Below are positions 36,154 through 44,056 of a stretch of 64,000 bases of DNA, piece by piece. Made by a program: the position numbers and the translations under genes. This DNA comes from Fen-1258 sp964449775 (GTDB lineage Bacteria > Bacteroidota > Ignavibacteria > Ignavibacteriales > Melioribacteraceae): contig CAYVBQ010000013.1 in assembly GCA_964449775.1 (NCBI GenBank), positions 1 to 64,000 of the forward strand. Direction: 5' to 3'. Each line of letters begins with the position of its first letter. The first letter of the stretch is position 1. The notes beneath the pieces were generated by a model, which ran no database searches, had not been told where the DNA came from, and worked only from the letters and a program-made list of their open reading frames with translations.

Positions 36154-36851
36154 TCTTGAACAAGCGGTTCAAGAATAATACAGTCAAATTTTCCGGCAGA
36201 AACAGAAACTGTTTCTTTCCCTTTGTAAAGAATAGCAAGCGGATAAGTTTTATCTTTATAAAAATTTTCGAGATGAACTTTATCGCCCACTTTCATTTTT
36301 GAATAGTCGAAAGTGCGTGCGAGATATAAAGCTGAAACAATATCGTGTACATATTTGGGTATGTCGTAAGACCCTTCCGAAGTTTTTGCTTTGCCTTTAC
36401 GCTGATCGAAGAACGCCGAAAAATCACGCGAGTAACCGCCTTCACGAATATGTTGTTCAAAGCGCCACGGGAAAATTCCTTCTACATCAATGAATGTTTC
36501 GTAGTGATCCCTCACTTTATAAAATGGATCGAAAGCTGGAACAGAGCTGACGTTGAATGTTACATTGTAAACATCTCGTCCCGCTATTTTTACAATTTTA
36601 GGAATTGAGTACTCTGCATATCCGGCGGTAATAAAACCGTAATTCACTTCAAATGTAAGTTTCTCGCCAACCTTAAAAGCATTGTTATCAATTTTTCTGA
36701 ATTCACTTTTTTGTGAATAAGAAAAACCGGTGAGCATGAACAAGATCACGAGCACGATCATGAAATTTATAGAAGTCGTGCCCTTGCTCTTGATCTTAAT
36801 CTTAATCTTTATCTTCTTTAAAAAAAATCCTAATTTTACTCTAAACTTCAT
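35991..36851 (-). CDS. DUF3108 domain secreted protein
   Basis: 286 residues. The mature part (FKVGEKLTFEVNYGFITAGY near residue 60, DHYETFIDVEGIFPWRFEQH) is a DUF3108 domain, a beta-rich envelope protein of unknown role. The ATG at 36851 has GGAGGG upstream and overlaps the stop of the glycosyltransferase gene, so translation starts there. The first 40 residues are odd: a long basic stretch (KKIKIKIKIKSKG) followed by a hydrophobic run (MIVLVILFMLTGFSYS), both encoded by a GATCAAGAGCAAGGGCACGA-type repeat. Confidence 0.88.
   Translation of the reverse strand: MKFRVKLGFFLKKIKIKIKIKSKGTTSINFMIVLVILFMLTGFSYSQKSEFRKIDNNAFKVGEKLTFEVNYGFITAGYAEYSIPKIVKIAGRDVYNVTFNVSSVPAFDPFYKVRDHYETFIDVEGIFPWRFEQHIREGGYSRDFSAFFDQRKGKAKTSEGSYDIPKYVHDIVSALYLARTFDYSKMKVGDKVHLENFYKDKTYPLAILYKGKETVSVSAGKFDCIILEPLVQEGGLFKSEGSIVVWLTDDALKIPVKVKTKVLVGSIDAELSSYSGLAGELKAKRK
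36729..36830. repeat. Palindromic GATCAAGAGCA...CACGATCAT repeat inside a signal peptide
   Basis: GAACAAGATCACGAGCACGA faces TCGTGCCCTTGCTCTTGATC as imperfect inverted arms. Related copies are at 45398-45475 and 60238-60316. This copy is translated as part of the DUF3108 N-terminus. Confidence 0.65.
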
Positions 36852-37888
36852 TTACCCTCCAATGAAACTTTCGCGAGAATATCTTTTGCGGCATCAACAA
36901 CTTCTTTTGAACTAATGCTATCCATGCAATTTAGTTTTTCACATTGTTTGCGCGTGCAATTGTTGCAATCGATTGTTGGCGAAAATATTTTTTTCTTGGT
37001 TGTGTAAGGTCCCCAACGTATTGGTGATACAGCATTAAACTTTGGATAAAACCCAATTACATGTTTACCCAATGCGGCAGCAATATGAATTGGTCCCGTT
37101 GAATTTGCAATCATTAAATCGGCTTGATCAATCAATGCTGTCAGTTCGCCAAGATTATATTTACCGGCAAAATTTCTTGTCGATTCGTTTACAACAAGCG
37201 ATTGGCAAAGTTCCTTTTCTCTGCTGCTGCCTGTGATGAGTATCTCTAGCGGTTCAAGTGAAAGCGAGCTGATAATTGTTTTCATCTTATCTATTGGTAG
37301 ATCAACTGCGCTTCCGCCGCTTCCGGGATGGACTGTTATAATCTGTTTTGAAAAATCTATACCAAGCGAAGTCAAATCATTTTTTACTTTTTCTTTATTT
37401 TCTTGTGATGGAGAAATTCCGAACGAGACATTTTCTTCGTTCACTTCTTCATTGATTCCCAATGGTTGAAGCAGACGGACATTGTATTCAAGTTCGTGCC
37501 GCTCTCCATATTTTCTATGCTCGTAAACTTTTTTGTTGAAAAAAAACGAATACCAGCGGTAACCCGTTCCAATTCTTGTCTTGATATTGGATAGAAAAAG
37601 TATAAGTCCGATTGTATAGGTCGGATAGGCAACAACACATACATCATATTTATTTTTTAGAAGTGCAACATTTTTTCCGAGGGATGGTTTTCCATTCTCT
37701 TCGATCAATGTAATCACTTCATCAATGAACGGATTGTTCCCGGCGAGCGGTTTTGTGTATTGGCGAAGTAAGAATGTTACTTTGCATTTTGGGAAATACT
37801 TTTTTATGATTGCTGCCATCGGGAGCGAAAGGACAACATCACCAATGCGATCAGTCCGAACAATTAAAATGTTTTTTGGTGGATTCAT
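36848..37888 (-). CDS. Glycosyltransferase family 9 (heptosyltransferase-like)
   Basis: 346 residues. Start ILIVRTDRIGDVVLSLPMAA, the ITVHPGSGGSAVDLPIDKM block near residue 185 and NSTGPIHIAAALGKHVIGFY near residue 260 are GT9 landmarks. It probably adds a heptose or similar sugar to lipopolysaccharide core. Its start overlaps the glycosylase stop by four bases and its stop overlaps the DUF3108 start. Confidence 0.93.
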   Translation of the reverse strand: MNPPKNILIVRTDRIGDVVLSLPMAAIIKKYFPKCKVTFLLRQYTKPLAGNNPFIDEVITLIEENGKPSLGKNVALLKNKYDVCVVAYPTYTIGLILFLSNIKTRIGTGYRWYSFFFNKKVYEHRKYGERHELEYNVRLLQPLGINEEVNEENVSFGISPSQENKEKVKNDLTSLGIDFSKQIITVHPGSGGSAVDLPIDKMKTIISSLSLEPLEILITGSSREKELCQSLVVNESTRNFAGKYNLGELTALIDQADLMIANSTGPIHIAAALGKHVIGFYPKFNAVSPIRWGPYTTKKKIFSPTIDCNNCTRKQCEKLNCMDSISSKEVVDAAKDILAKVSLEGK

Positions 37889-38514
37889 TTTTTTCCCCGA
37901 ATGGATGGATTCCCAGATATGAACGGATTATCCTTGATATAATAGCGCCAGGGTAAATCTACTGATTTTTTTATACCGATTCTTGTTGAGGTTACAATTT
38001 TAGATAAGCTGAGTTTTGGCGAATTGAAAACACAAATTTCATCACTACATAAATCAATTCCGTTTTGCATGCGTGCAATACCGAATGATTGACAAACTTT
38101 AGCCGGACCGTTTGTGAGATTGATAAATTCTTTTGGAGTTATCTCTTTTTTGTTATAACGGTTCATTGCCATCAGATTAATTCCGGTAATCGGCTCAACT
38201 GCACGGATAAGAATTGCTTGACCGTCATTTATCTTTCCCGTTACGATATTTGCGCAGAAATGCATACCGTAAGTAAAATATACGTAAAGAAAACCACCTC
38301 CGTTAAACATTACCTCGTTCCGTTTTGTCTTTCCACTGTAGGAATGTGACGATTCATCAATTGAACCGTCGTACGCTTCCACTTCAACGATTTTCCCGGA
38401 AAGAAAATTTTTACCAATTACCCGAACGAAAATTTTTCCAAGCAATTCTTTGGCAACTATATGAACATTGCGCATGTAAAATTTTTGCGGTAGTTTTTGT
38501 GAACTATTGATCAT
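37885..38514 (-). CDS. 3-methyladenine DNA glycosylase (AAG/MPG family)
   Basis: 209 residues. It removes alkylated purines in base excision repair. The family blocks are ELLGKIFVRVI, GKIVEVEAYDGSIDESSHSY, GFLYVYFTYGMHFCANIVTG and LTNGPAKVCQSFGI. Length is normal. Confidence 0.94.
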   Translation of the reverse strand: MINSSQKLPQKFYMRNVHIVAKELLGKIFVRVIGKNFLSGKIVEVEAYDGSIDESSHSYSGKTKRNEVMFNGGGFLYVYFTYGMHFCANIVTGKINDGQAILIRAVEPITGINLMAMNRYNKKEITPKEFINLTNGPAKVCQSFGIARMQNGIDLCSDEICVFNSPKLSLSKIVTSTRIGIKKSVDLPWRYYIKDNPFISGNPSIRGKK

Positions 38515-38536
38515 GCAATGAAATGTTTTGCTGTAG

Positions 38537-38556
38537 AGACTTGATTTATCAAGTCT
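38537..38556. repeat. Small hairpin AGACTTGA-TTTA-TCAAGTCT
   Basis: A perfect 8-bp stem in the 97-base gap between the TPR gene and the glycosylase gene. It resembles a dispersed TGTAGAGACTT...AAGTCT repeat and has no T-run. Confidence 0.45.
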
Positions 38557-38611
38557 AAATTAAGAAAAATGATGGACCTGACTCTCCCCCGACAAATAAC
38601 TGTCTCTACGA

Positions 38612-39277
38612 TTATTTTTCCATTAGAGAATTTAAATCAGAAATTTTTTGCAGATAGATTCCAGCTTTTTCCGGTCTCTGTCTCAGTAATTCTGCGTAAA
38701 TCGCTAAAGCTTCAGTAAAGTTTTTTTGTGATATAAATATTTCAGCCATAGTATCAGTTACAATTTTCTTTACCTTCACTTCCGGAGCTGTAATTTCTTC
38801 AGTCGGCTCGCCCATTTCATTTGGAATTATTTTTGCTTTACTCAATCGTTCTGCAAGTAGGTCAAGCTTGTCCTCCATGTTTTCAAAATCATCCTCTGTC
38901 TTTTCGTTTTCACCATCGACAATAAAGGCGGGACGTTTAGCTTCACTCAATGTATTTCTTTCAGAAATAATTTCTGAGATTTTCTTTTCGTAGTAATCAA
39001 AAGTCTCCGATGAACCAAGGAGTTCGCTGCCGATAGCGGCAGAATTTCTTGCATCCTCTTCTTTACCGGCACATGCATTTGCTAAAGCGAGAACCAGATA
39101 TGCGGTTGGGTAAGAGGGGTGTATTCCAATTCCAGTTTCTAAAATCTTAATAGCATCATTAATATTCCCCTCTTTTATCTCGTATGCCGCAACACGTGCA
39201 AAAAGTGGAGAACCCTCATTGTATTCGTAGATCAACTTTATTTTATCTACTGTTAAATCTCTTTCTGATCTGTTCAC
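38612..39277 (-). CDS. Tetratricopeptide-repeat protein
   Basis: 221 residues. TPR-like helices include SPLFARVAAYEIKEGNINDA, AYLVLALANACAGKEEDARN and a C-terminal QKNFTEALAIYAELLRQRP. It uses a GTG start overlapping the stop of the glycosyltransferase gene, so the two are coupled. It may be a scaffold for the glycosyltransferase; that is inference. Confidence 0.85.
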   Translation of the reverse strand: MNRSERDLTVDKIKLIYEYNEGSPLFARVAAYEIKEGNINDAIKILETGIGIHPSYPTAYLVLALANACAGKEEDARNSAAIGSELLGSSETFDYYEKKISEIISERNTLSEAKRPAFIVDGENEKTEDDFENMEDKLDLLAERLSKAKIIPNEMGEPTEEITAPEVKVKKIVTDTMAEIFISQKNFTEALAIYAELLRQRPEKAGIYLQKISDLNSLMEK

Positions 39278-40749
39278 TCTACTAACGGCTCTTTTTTAAT
39301 AAATGATTGTCTCAATGACATAATCGAAACTGTTGCAAATCCCAAAAAGAACATTAATTGAAATGGAAGTGCTGCAATTTCCATAAAATAAATAGCCGCT
39401 CCTACTCCTATAAGACAATAAACGGCAAGCATAAGTTCTACATATGTTGACGCTTGAATCTTTGTCTTTGCGAAATATTTATTTTTTTCTATGATCTTAT
39501 CGGTTTTCTTCTCTGTTTTGAATTTTGGTGTACGGACAAATTCGCTTTTTCTATTCATCAATCCTTCTACAACAGCACGAGTGTTATTAAGAGCAAAACC
39601 CATGCTGCCCGCCATGAACAACGGAAACAGCGTAATCTTTTTACGCCAATCGGCATGAACATCTTTCTGTGAAAACAAGTAGAACAAAAATGTGCTTATA
39701 AACGCCACAACAAAAATTGCCATGAAGTTGAAAAAATTCCAATAAGGACCGGCGTTCTTAATAAAGATAAGCGGCACATTTAAAATTCCAGCCAACAATG
39801 TAAATGGAAACACAAAATTGTTTGTTAAATTAAACGTGGCTTGCAATTTTACGCGCAATGGAATTTTTCCTTTCCAGACCATCGGCAATAATTTTATTCC
39901 CGTTTCGATAGCGCCTTTCGTCCACCGGAATTGCTGCGCTTTGAGGGCATTCATTTCTGTAGGAAGTTCTGCGGGCGTTGTAAAGTCACGCAGGTAAACA
40001 AATTTCCATCCTTTAAGTTGCGCGCGGTAACTGAGATCTAAGTCTTCTGTCAATGTATCTGCATGCCAGTTGCCGGCATCCTCAATACATTCCTTAAGCC
40101 ATACGCCGCCGGTTCCATTAAACTGAATAAAGAATCCCGATTTATTCCGGACGGATTGTTCAATCACAAAATGTCCATCAAGAGCAAGAGCCTGTATTTT
40201 TGTGAGTATTGAAAAATCTTCATTCATGTGTTCCCAGCGTGTCTGAACCAAACCGATTTTATCTGTTGTAAAATATTTTAAAGTTTTGTGTAGAAAATTT
40301 TTTTTGGGAATGAAGTCTGCATCAAAAATTGCAACATACTTTCCTTTTGCGGTTTTCAAACCCTCTTTAAGTGCACCGGCTTTAAATCCGGAACGGTTCG
40401 TTCGTCGAACATGCTTTATATCGAATCCTTCTTTCTTCTTTTGTTTAACTACTTCAGCAACTATATCAACAGTTTCATCAGTTGAATCATCTAGAACCTG
40501 AATTTCTAATTTATTTATCGGGTAGTCAATTTCACAAATGGCATGTATTAATCTTTCTGCTACATACATTTCATTGTACATCGGAAGTTGAATAGTGACC
40601 ACATCTTCATCGTGAGAGTCCTTTGGCTGCGGGTTATTTTTTCTGTACTTATGATGATAATAAATCATGATAAACCCGTGGCTGCCGAATATCAAAATGA
40701 TTGATAAAGAAAATATATAAGTGAAGAGAACTATTTCATCCAAGATCAT
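39274..40749 (-). CDS. Family 2 processive-type glycosyltransferase
   Basis: 491 residues. An N-terminal membrane helix precedes a GT2 domain with VLDDSTDET, IFDADFIP (DxD), TEDLDLSYR (TED) and QQFRWTKG (QxxRW), the set found in cellulose and glucomannan synthases. Several C-terminal membrane helices follow. It probably makes an exported polysaccharide or glycan using a nucleotide sugar; the sugar is unknown. Confidence 0.92.
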   Translation of the reverse strand: MILDEIVLFTYIFSLSIILIFGSHGFIMIYYHHKYRKNNPQPKDSHDEDVVTIQLPMYNEMYVAERLIHAICEIDYPINKLEIQVLDDSTDETVDIVAEVVKQKKKEGFDIKHVRRTNRSGFKAGALKEGLKTAKGKYVAIFDADFIPKKNFLHKTLKYFTTDKIGLVQTRWEHMNEDFSILTKIQALALDGHFVIEQSVRNKSGFFIQFNGTGGVWLKECIEDAGNWHADTLTEDLDLSYRAQLKGWKFVYLRDFTTPAELPTEMNALKAQQFRWTKGAIETGIKLLPMVWKGKIPLRVKLQATFNLTNNFVFPFTLLAGILNVPLIFIKNAGPYWNFFNFMAIFVVAFISTFLFYLFSQKDVHADWRKKITLFPLFMAGSMGFALNNTRAVVEGLMNRKSEFVRTPKFKTEKKTDKIIEKNKYFAKTKIQASTYVELMLAVYCLIGVGAAIYFMEIAALPFQLMFFLGFATVSIMSLRQSFIKKEPLVE

Positions 40750-40778
40750 TACATAACCTGCAATTAGTCGGAAAAATT

Positions 40779-40798
40779 CCTCGAAGCTATCTTCGAGG
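40779..40798. repeat. Hairpin CCTCGAAG-CTAT-CTTCGAGG
   Basis: Perfect 8-bp stem and 4-base loop between lptE and the GT2 gene. A TCGACC-type half palindrome follows near 40818-40842. No T-run on either strand beyond a short TTATTATTTT. Confidence 0.45.
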
Positions 40799-40850
40799 TT
40801 ATTATTTTATAACGAAAGGTCGATGAATAATTACTTCGACCGAGTTCTTT

Positions 40851-40874
40851 AAAAACCCTTCCCTTTGGGAAGGG
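40851..40874 (-). terminator. Rho-independent terminator after lptE
   Basis: On the minus strand CCCTTCCC-AAA-GGGAAGGG is followed by TTTTT. It lies just downstream of lptE and would end the sigma-54 regulator-lptE transcript. Confidence 0.7.
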
Positions 40875-40890
40875 TAGGGATGGGCTTTAT

Positions 40891-41457
40891 TTACCAATTA
40901 GAAACTACACCCAACAAAATATCTTCAGTGATCTTATCGATAGCTGCATCGATAGCTTTTTTCCTGACAGTTGTTATATCATCTCCTGGAGGAAATTTAG
41001 TTGTCGGATAATCACCATAATTTGAAAAACTTTTTTCGAATACTGTATGTTTCTTAACAAGATCTTTATATACAGCACGAATCGTTATTGTTAATCTTCT
41101 TGTTGAAACTGTTTCACCGCCGGAAACAACTGACGGGGCATCACTCAATGTTACGATTGTACCTTCAAGTATAGAATCGGAATTGAGCCGGTCGCTGACT
41201 AACAAAGTGTTGTCGTCAATAAATTTTTGAATTAGTTGACTTGATAATTTTCTGTTCAGATCAAACTCGCCCGATCCGCTTTTATCGCTGAAGATCGGAA
41301 TCGAAATTGTTTTCATGTGAGATGGAACAGACGCACCTGTGAAAGAATAACTGCATGATTGCAAATTTACAATCCCGCTCAAGAGTAAAATGAATACTAA
41401 AAAACGTCTCAGGCACTCAGGCACTCTTTTACTTAGGCACTCTTTATTCAATTCCAT
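40891..41457 (-). CDS. lptE: LptE-like LPS-assembly lipoprotein
   Basis: 188 residues. After a hydrophobic stretch the lipobox reads NLQSC (cysteine near residue 35), then SYSFTGASVPSHMKTISIPI and FDLNRKLSSQLIQKFIDDN, typical of LptE in Bacteroidota. It probably plugs LptD at the outer membrane. The first 20 or so residues (KECLSKRVPECLRR) come from an AGTGCCTGAGTGCCTGAG tandem repeat. It overlaps the regulator gene by 14 bases. Confidence 0.85.
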   Translation of the reverse strand: MELNKECLSKRVPECLRRFLVFILLLSGIVNLQSCSYSFTGASVPSHMKTISIPIFSDKSGSGEFDLNRKLSSQLIQKFIDDNTLLVSDRLNSDSILEGTIVTLSDAPSVVSGGETVSTRRLTITIRAVYKDLVKKHTVFEKSFSNYGDYPTTKFPPGDDITTVRKKAIDAAIDKITEDILLGVVSNW

Positions 41458-42550
41458 AGTCTTTCAATTTTCTATAAAGGGTTCGTTCGCTAATTCCAAG
41501 TAACCGCGCAGCTTTTCTTCTGTTAAAATTAGTAAAATCAACTGCATTCAAAATAGCCCGTTTCTCAACTTCTTCGAGAGATACAACCTCGGTGTTAGTT
41601 TGATTGATCGCAGAGTTGTTTATATCTGTTTGATTCTTAATGGCAATTTGTTTCAAATCCATCAAATCTTTTTTTATTTCGATAAGAGCCCTGTAGATCA
41701 TTTCACGGTCGAGAGATTCGGCTGAGCGGTTGACATGAACGGGAAGATATCTCAGTTCGTCATCAACTCTCTTTTCCGTTAGAAGAGGAATAAATGAATC
41801 AACATCCAGCGTTCCGGTTCTGTTTAATGCGATAGATGTCTCAATCACATTCTTGAGTTCACGTATGTTCCCGGGCCAGCTGTAATTGATAAGAAGTTCT
41901 TCCGCTTCTCTTGTTATCTGAGGCGGAGTTCTTCTATTATTAATAGAATAGTTCTTTAAGAAGTGAGAAACCAATTCTAAAATATCACCCCGCCTTTCGC
42001 GTAGAGGAGGGATGTTGAGCGAAACAGCTTTTAATCGGAAGTACAAATCATTCCGGAATTTTTTTGAGTCAACTTCTCTCTGAAGATCTTTATTTGTCGC
42101 TGCGATAATTCGCACATCTACTTTTGTAACAGTCTCGCTGCCGATTCGCATGAACTGTTGAGTTTCCAAAACTCGTAGAAGTTTAACTTGTGTTGTAAGA
42201 GGCATTTCCGCCAATTCATCAAGAAAAAGTGTCCCTCCGTCAGCAATTTCAAAATACCCTTTTCGGTCTTCGGTAGAACCTGTGAAAGAACCTTTTTTAT
42301 GACCGAACAGTTCGCTTTCAAGAATTCCTTCCGGAATTGCACCGCAGTTTACACTGACAAGTTCTTTATTAGATCGTTGGCTGGAGCCATGAATTGCCCT
42401 CGCGAAAATTTCTTTTCCAACACCGCTTTCACCGTTAATTAAAACGGAGATGTCAGATTGCGCAACCTGCATGGTGATATCAACCAGGTCGCGGATCTCG
42501 TGACTCTTGCCGATAATTCCAAATTTTTTCTGAAATTCTTCTATCTTCAT
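41444..42550 (-). CDS. Sigma-54 interaction domain regulator (Fis-type)
   Basis: 368 residues. An AAA+ domain with Walker A GESGVGKE, the sigma-54 contact loop as GSFTGS (usually GAFTGA), Walker B GTLFLDE and the R-finger region is followed by a C-terminal Fis helix-turn-helix (RRKAARLLGISERTLYRKLK). There is no receiver or other sensor domain. It activates sigma-54 promoters. Coupling to lptE suggests envelope control, an inference. Confidence 0.93.
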   Translation of the reverse strand: MKIEEFQKKFGIIGKSHEIRDLVDITMQVAQSDISVLINGESGVGKEIFARAIHGSSQRSNKELVSVNCGAIPEGILESELFGHKKGSFTGSTEDRKGYFEIADGGTLFLDELAEMPLTTQVKLLRVLETQQFMRIGSETVTKVDVRIIAATNKDLQREVDSKKFRNDLYFRLKAVSLNIPPLRERRGDILELVSHFLKNYSINNRRTPPQITREAEELLINYSWPGNIRELKNVIETSIALNRTGTLDVDSFIPLLTEKRVDDELRYLPVHVNRSAESLDREMIYRALIEIKKDLMDLKQIAIKNQTDINNSAINQTNTEVVSLEEVEKRAILNAVDFTNFNRRKAARLLGISERTLYRKLKDYGIE

Positions 42551-42632
42551 TTTGTTTTATATTACGTAGAAATTGTTACGCTTAAAAATAACGGTTTTTT
42601 ATCATTGTTGACGAGAAAATTATTCCTAGCTA

Positions 42633-42768
42633 GTCATTGCGAGGAGTCCGTCAGTCTGAGTTTATCGAAGACAAGGACGACGAAGCAATCTCAATTTATT
42701 GTATGTGGCAAACTCATTCCTATCATTCGGAAATTAGATTACTTCGTCACTCCGTTCCTCGTAATGAC
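42633..42768. repeat. GTCATTGCGAG-family palindromic repeat
   Basis: GTCATTGCGAGGAGTCCG faces CGTTCCTCGTAATGAC, with inner GAAGCAATCTC and AGATTACTTCG. A half copy (GTCATTGCAAGGAG) follows near 42800. The gap 42551-42876 holds no gene. Confidence 0.72.
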
Positions 42769-42876
42769 TGAAAATTTTTTTATTTGTCAATTCCACTTTG
42801 TCATTGCAAGGAGTTTATACTGAACGAAGCGAATGTGTTTACAAAGACAAATATCGGAATTTTTCAGAGGTCTCTC

Positions 42877-43587
42877 TTATTTGATAATAGAAACAGTTCG
42901 CCCTTTTAGGTTGAACTTGCTCTGAAGGAAAGATAAGACCGGTTTTGCTTCTTCTTCTTTAACGAATTTGCCAACATTTACCACATTTAAAATAGTTCCG
43001 CCAACATCTTTGGTCGTGATCTCAGTGAAATAATTTTCTTTCTTTAATTGTTCGTTAAGCTTCTTAGCGTTTTCAACATTCAAGAAAGCGCCGGCTTGAA
43101 TTGTAAAATTGTAGCTTTTTATCTCTGCTTTTTCTGACTGGGTTGGCGGCTGTGTCTCCGGTTTATCAATAGTGTGAACGATTGGCTCTTCAATTTCGGG
43201 TAATTTTCGATCGGCAGTTTTTATGTATTGTGATTCGGGAAAATCCTTTTTTAATCTATCGAGGTATGTCTCTGCTTTTTTGTAGAAACCAAGTGAATAA
43301 TAGTAAGAGAAAATTCTGTATAGAGCTGCGTCTGCATATTTACTCTCCGGAAATTTTTCAATAATGGTAGAATATTTTCTCAGCGCCTCATCGCCATCTT
43401 TAGTTAACATAGCATCAAGGAAAATAACAGAAGGATCGCCCGCATTTTTAGATTTGAAATTGAGCAACATTGTTGCCGCATTAGATATGTTACCGCTTTC
43501 AATCTGCTGAAGTGCCGGAGCAATATCCACTTCTTGAGAGAATAATTGATTTGTTAAAAGGATAAGTATGAGTACAATTTTATTCAT
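42877..43587 (-). CDS. SPOR domain protein with TPR-like region
   Basis: About 236 residues from the ATG at 43587. Signal peptide IVLILILLTNQLFSQ, then a helical TPR-like part (DAALYRIFSYYYSLGFYKKA), then a C-terminal SPOR domain (NFTIQAGAFLNVENAKKLNE) that binds denuded peptidoglycan. Upstream in-frame codons to 43677 run through the GxxExxY cassette arm and are not natural. Confidence 0.88.
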   Translation of the reverse strand: MNKIVLILILLTNQLFSQEVDIAPALQQIESGNISNAATMLLNFKSKNAGDPSVIFLDAMLTKDGDEALRKYSTIIEKFPESKYADAALYRIFSYYYSLGFYKKAETYLDRLKKDFPESQYIKTADRKLPEIEEPIVHTIDKPETQPPTQSEKAEIKSYNFTIQAGAFLNVENAKKLNEQLKKENYFTEITTKDVGGTILNVVNVGKFVKEEEAKPVLSFLQSKFNLKGRTVSIIK

Positions 43588-43591
43588 GTCA

Positions 43592-43636
43592 ATAGCACGC
43601 TGATAACACAGATTAAACAGATTTTCGCTGATTAGA
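43592..43636. repeat. Left arm of the GxxExxY cassette
   Basis: ATAGCACGCTGATAACACAG, then ATTAAACAGATTTTCGCTGATT. Its reverse complement matches the other arm at 44014-44056 at roughly four bases in five. Confidence 0.75.
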
Positions 43637-44008
43637 ATTTGAAAATATTTTACGGCGTATTTCCGGTTTTTTCCCAAAGTTCAAAAGTAAACCTACTTCT
43701 ATCTCTGTCGCTTTTAAGTAATTGATAAGCTGTAGTTCGTGTTCTTCAATTAAACATTCAGCTGCTTTTAATTCTAATATAACTTTATCCTCAACGATCA
43801 AGTCAGCATAATATTCACCAGCTCTAATTTCTTTGTATATGACATTAATTGGCTTTTGTCTTTCAACTTTAAGATGCATCAATTCCAATTCGTATTTCAA
43901 AGCATTTTCGTAAACCTTTTCCAGAAAACCAAAACCTAATGAATTATAAACTCGATAGAATGCTTCGATAATTTTAGAAGTTAATTCAGAGTGTAAATAT
44001 TCTTCCAT
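43613..44008 (-). CDS. GxxExxY protein
   Basis: 131 residues of the GxxExxY family. The naming motif is GFGFLEKVYENALKYELE (GxxExxY), followed by YKEIRAGEYYADLIVEDKVI and LELKAAECL, a PD-(D/E)XK-like acidic and lysine set. The family belongs to the PDDEXK_3 group, function unknown. The gene lies between inverted-repeat arms that abut the miaB stop and the SPOR gene start, suggesting insertion as a unit. Confidence 0.92.
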   Translation of the reverse strand: MEEYLHSELTSKIIEAFYRVYNSLGFGFLEKVYENALKYELELMHLKVERQKPINVIYKEIRAGEYYADLIVEDKVILELKAAECLIEEHELQLINYLKATEIEVGLLLNFGKKPEIRRKIFSNSNQRKSV

Positions 44009-44013
44009 TTTTT

Positions 44014-44056
44014 TATATCAGTGTAAATCTGTCAAATCAGTGTCATCTGTGTGCTA
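44014..44056. repeat. Right arm of the GxxExxY cassette
   Basis: TATATCAGTGTAAATCTGTC, then AAATCAGTGTCATCTGTGTG and CTA. Its edge supplies the TAG stop of miaB (44054-44056). Confidence 0.75.
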
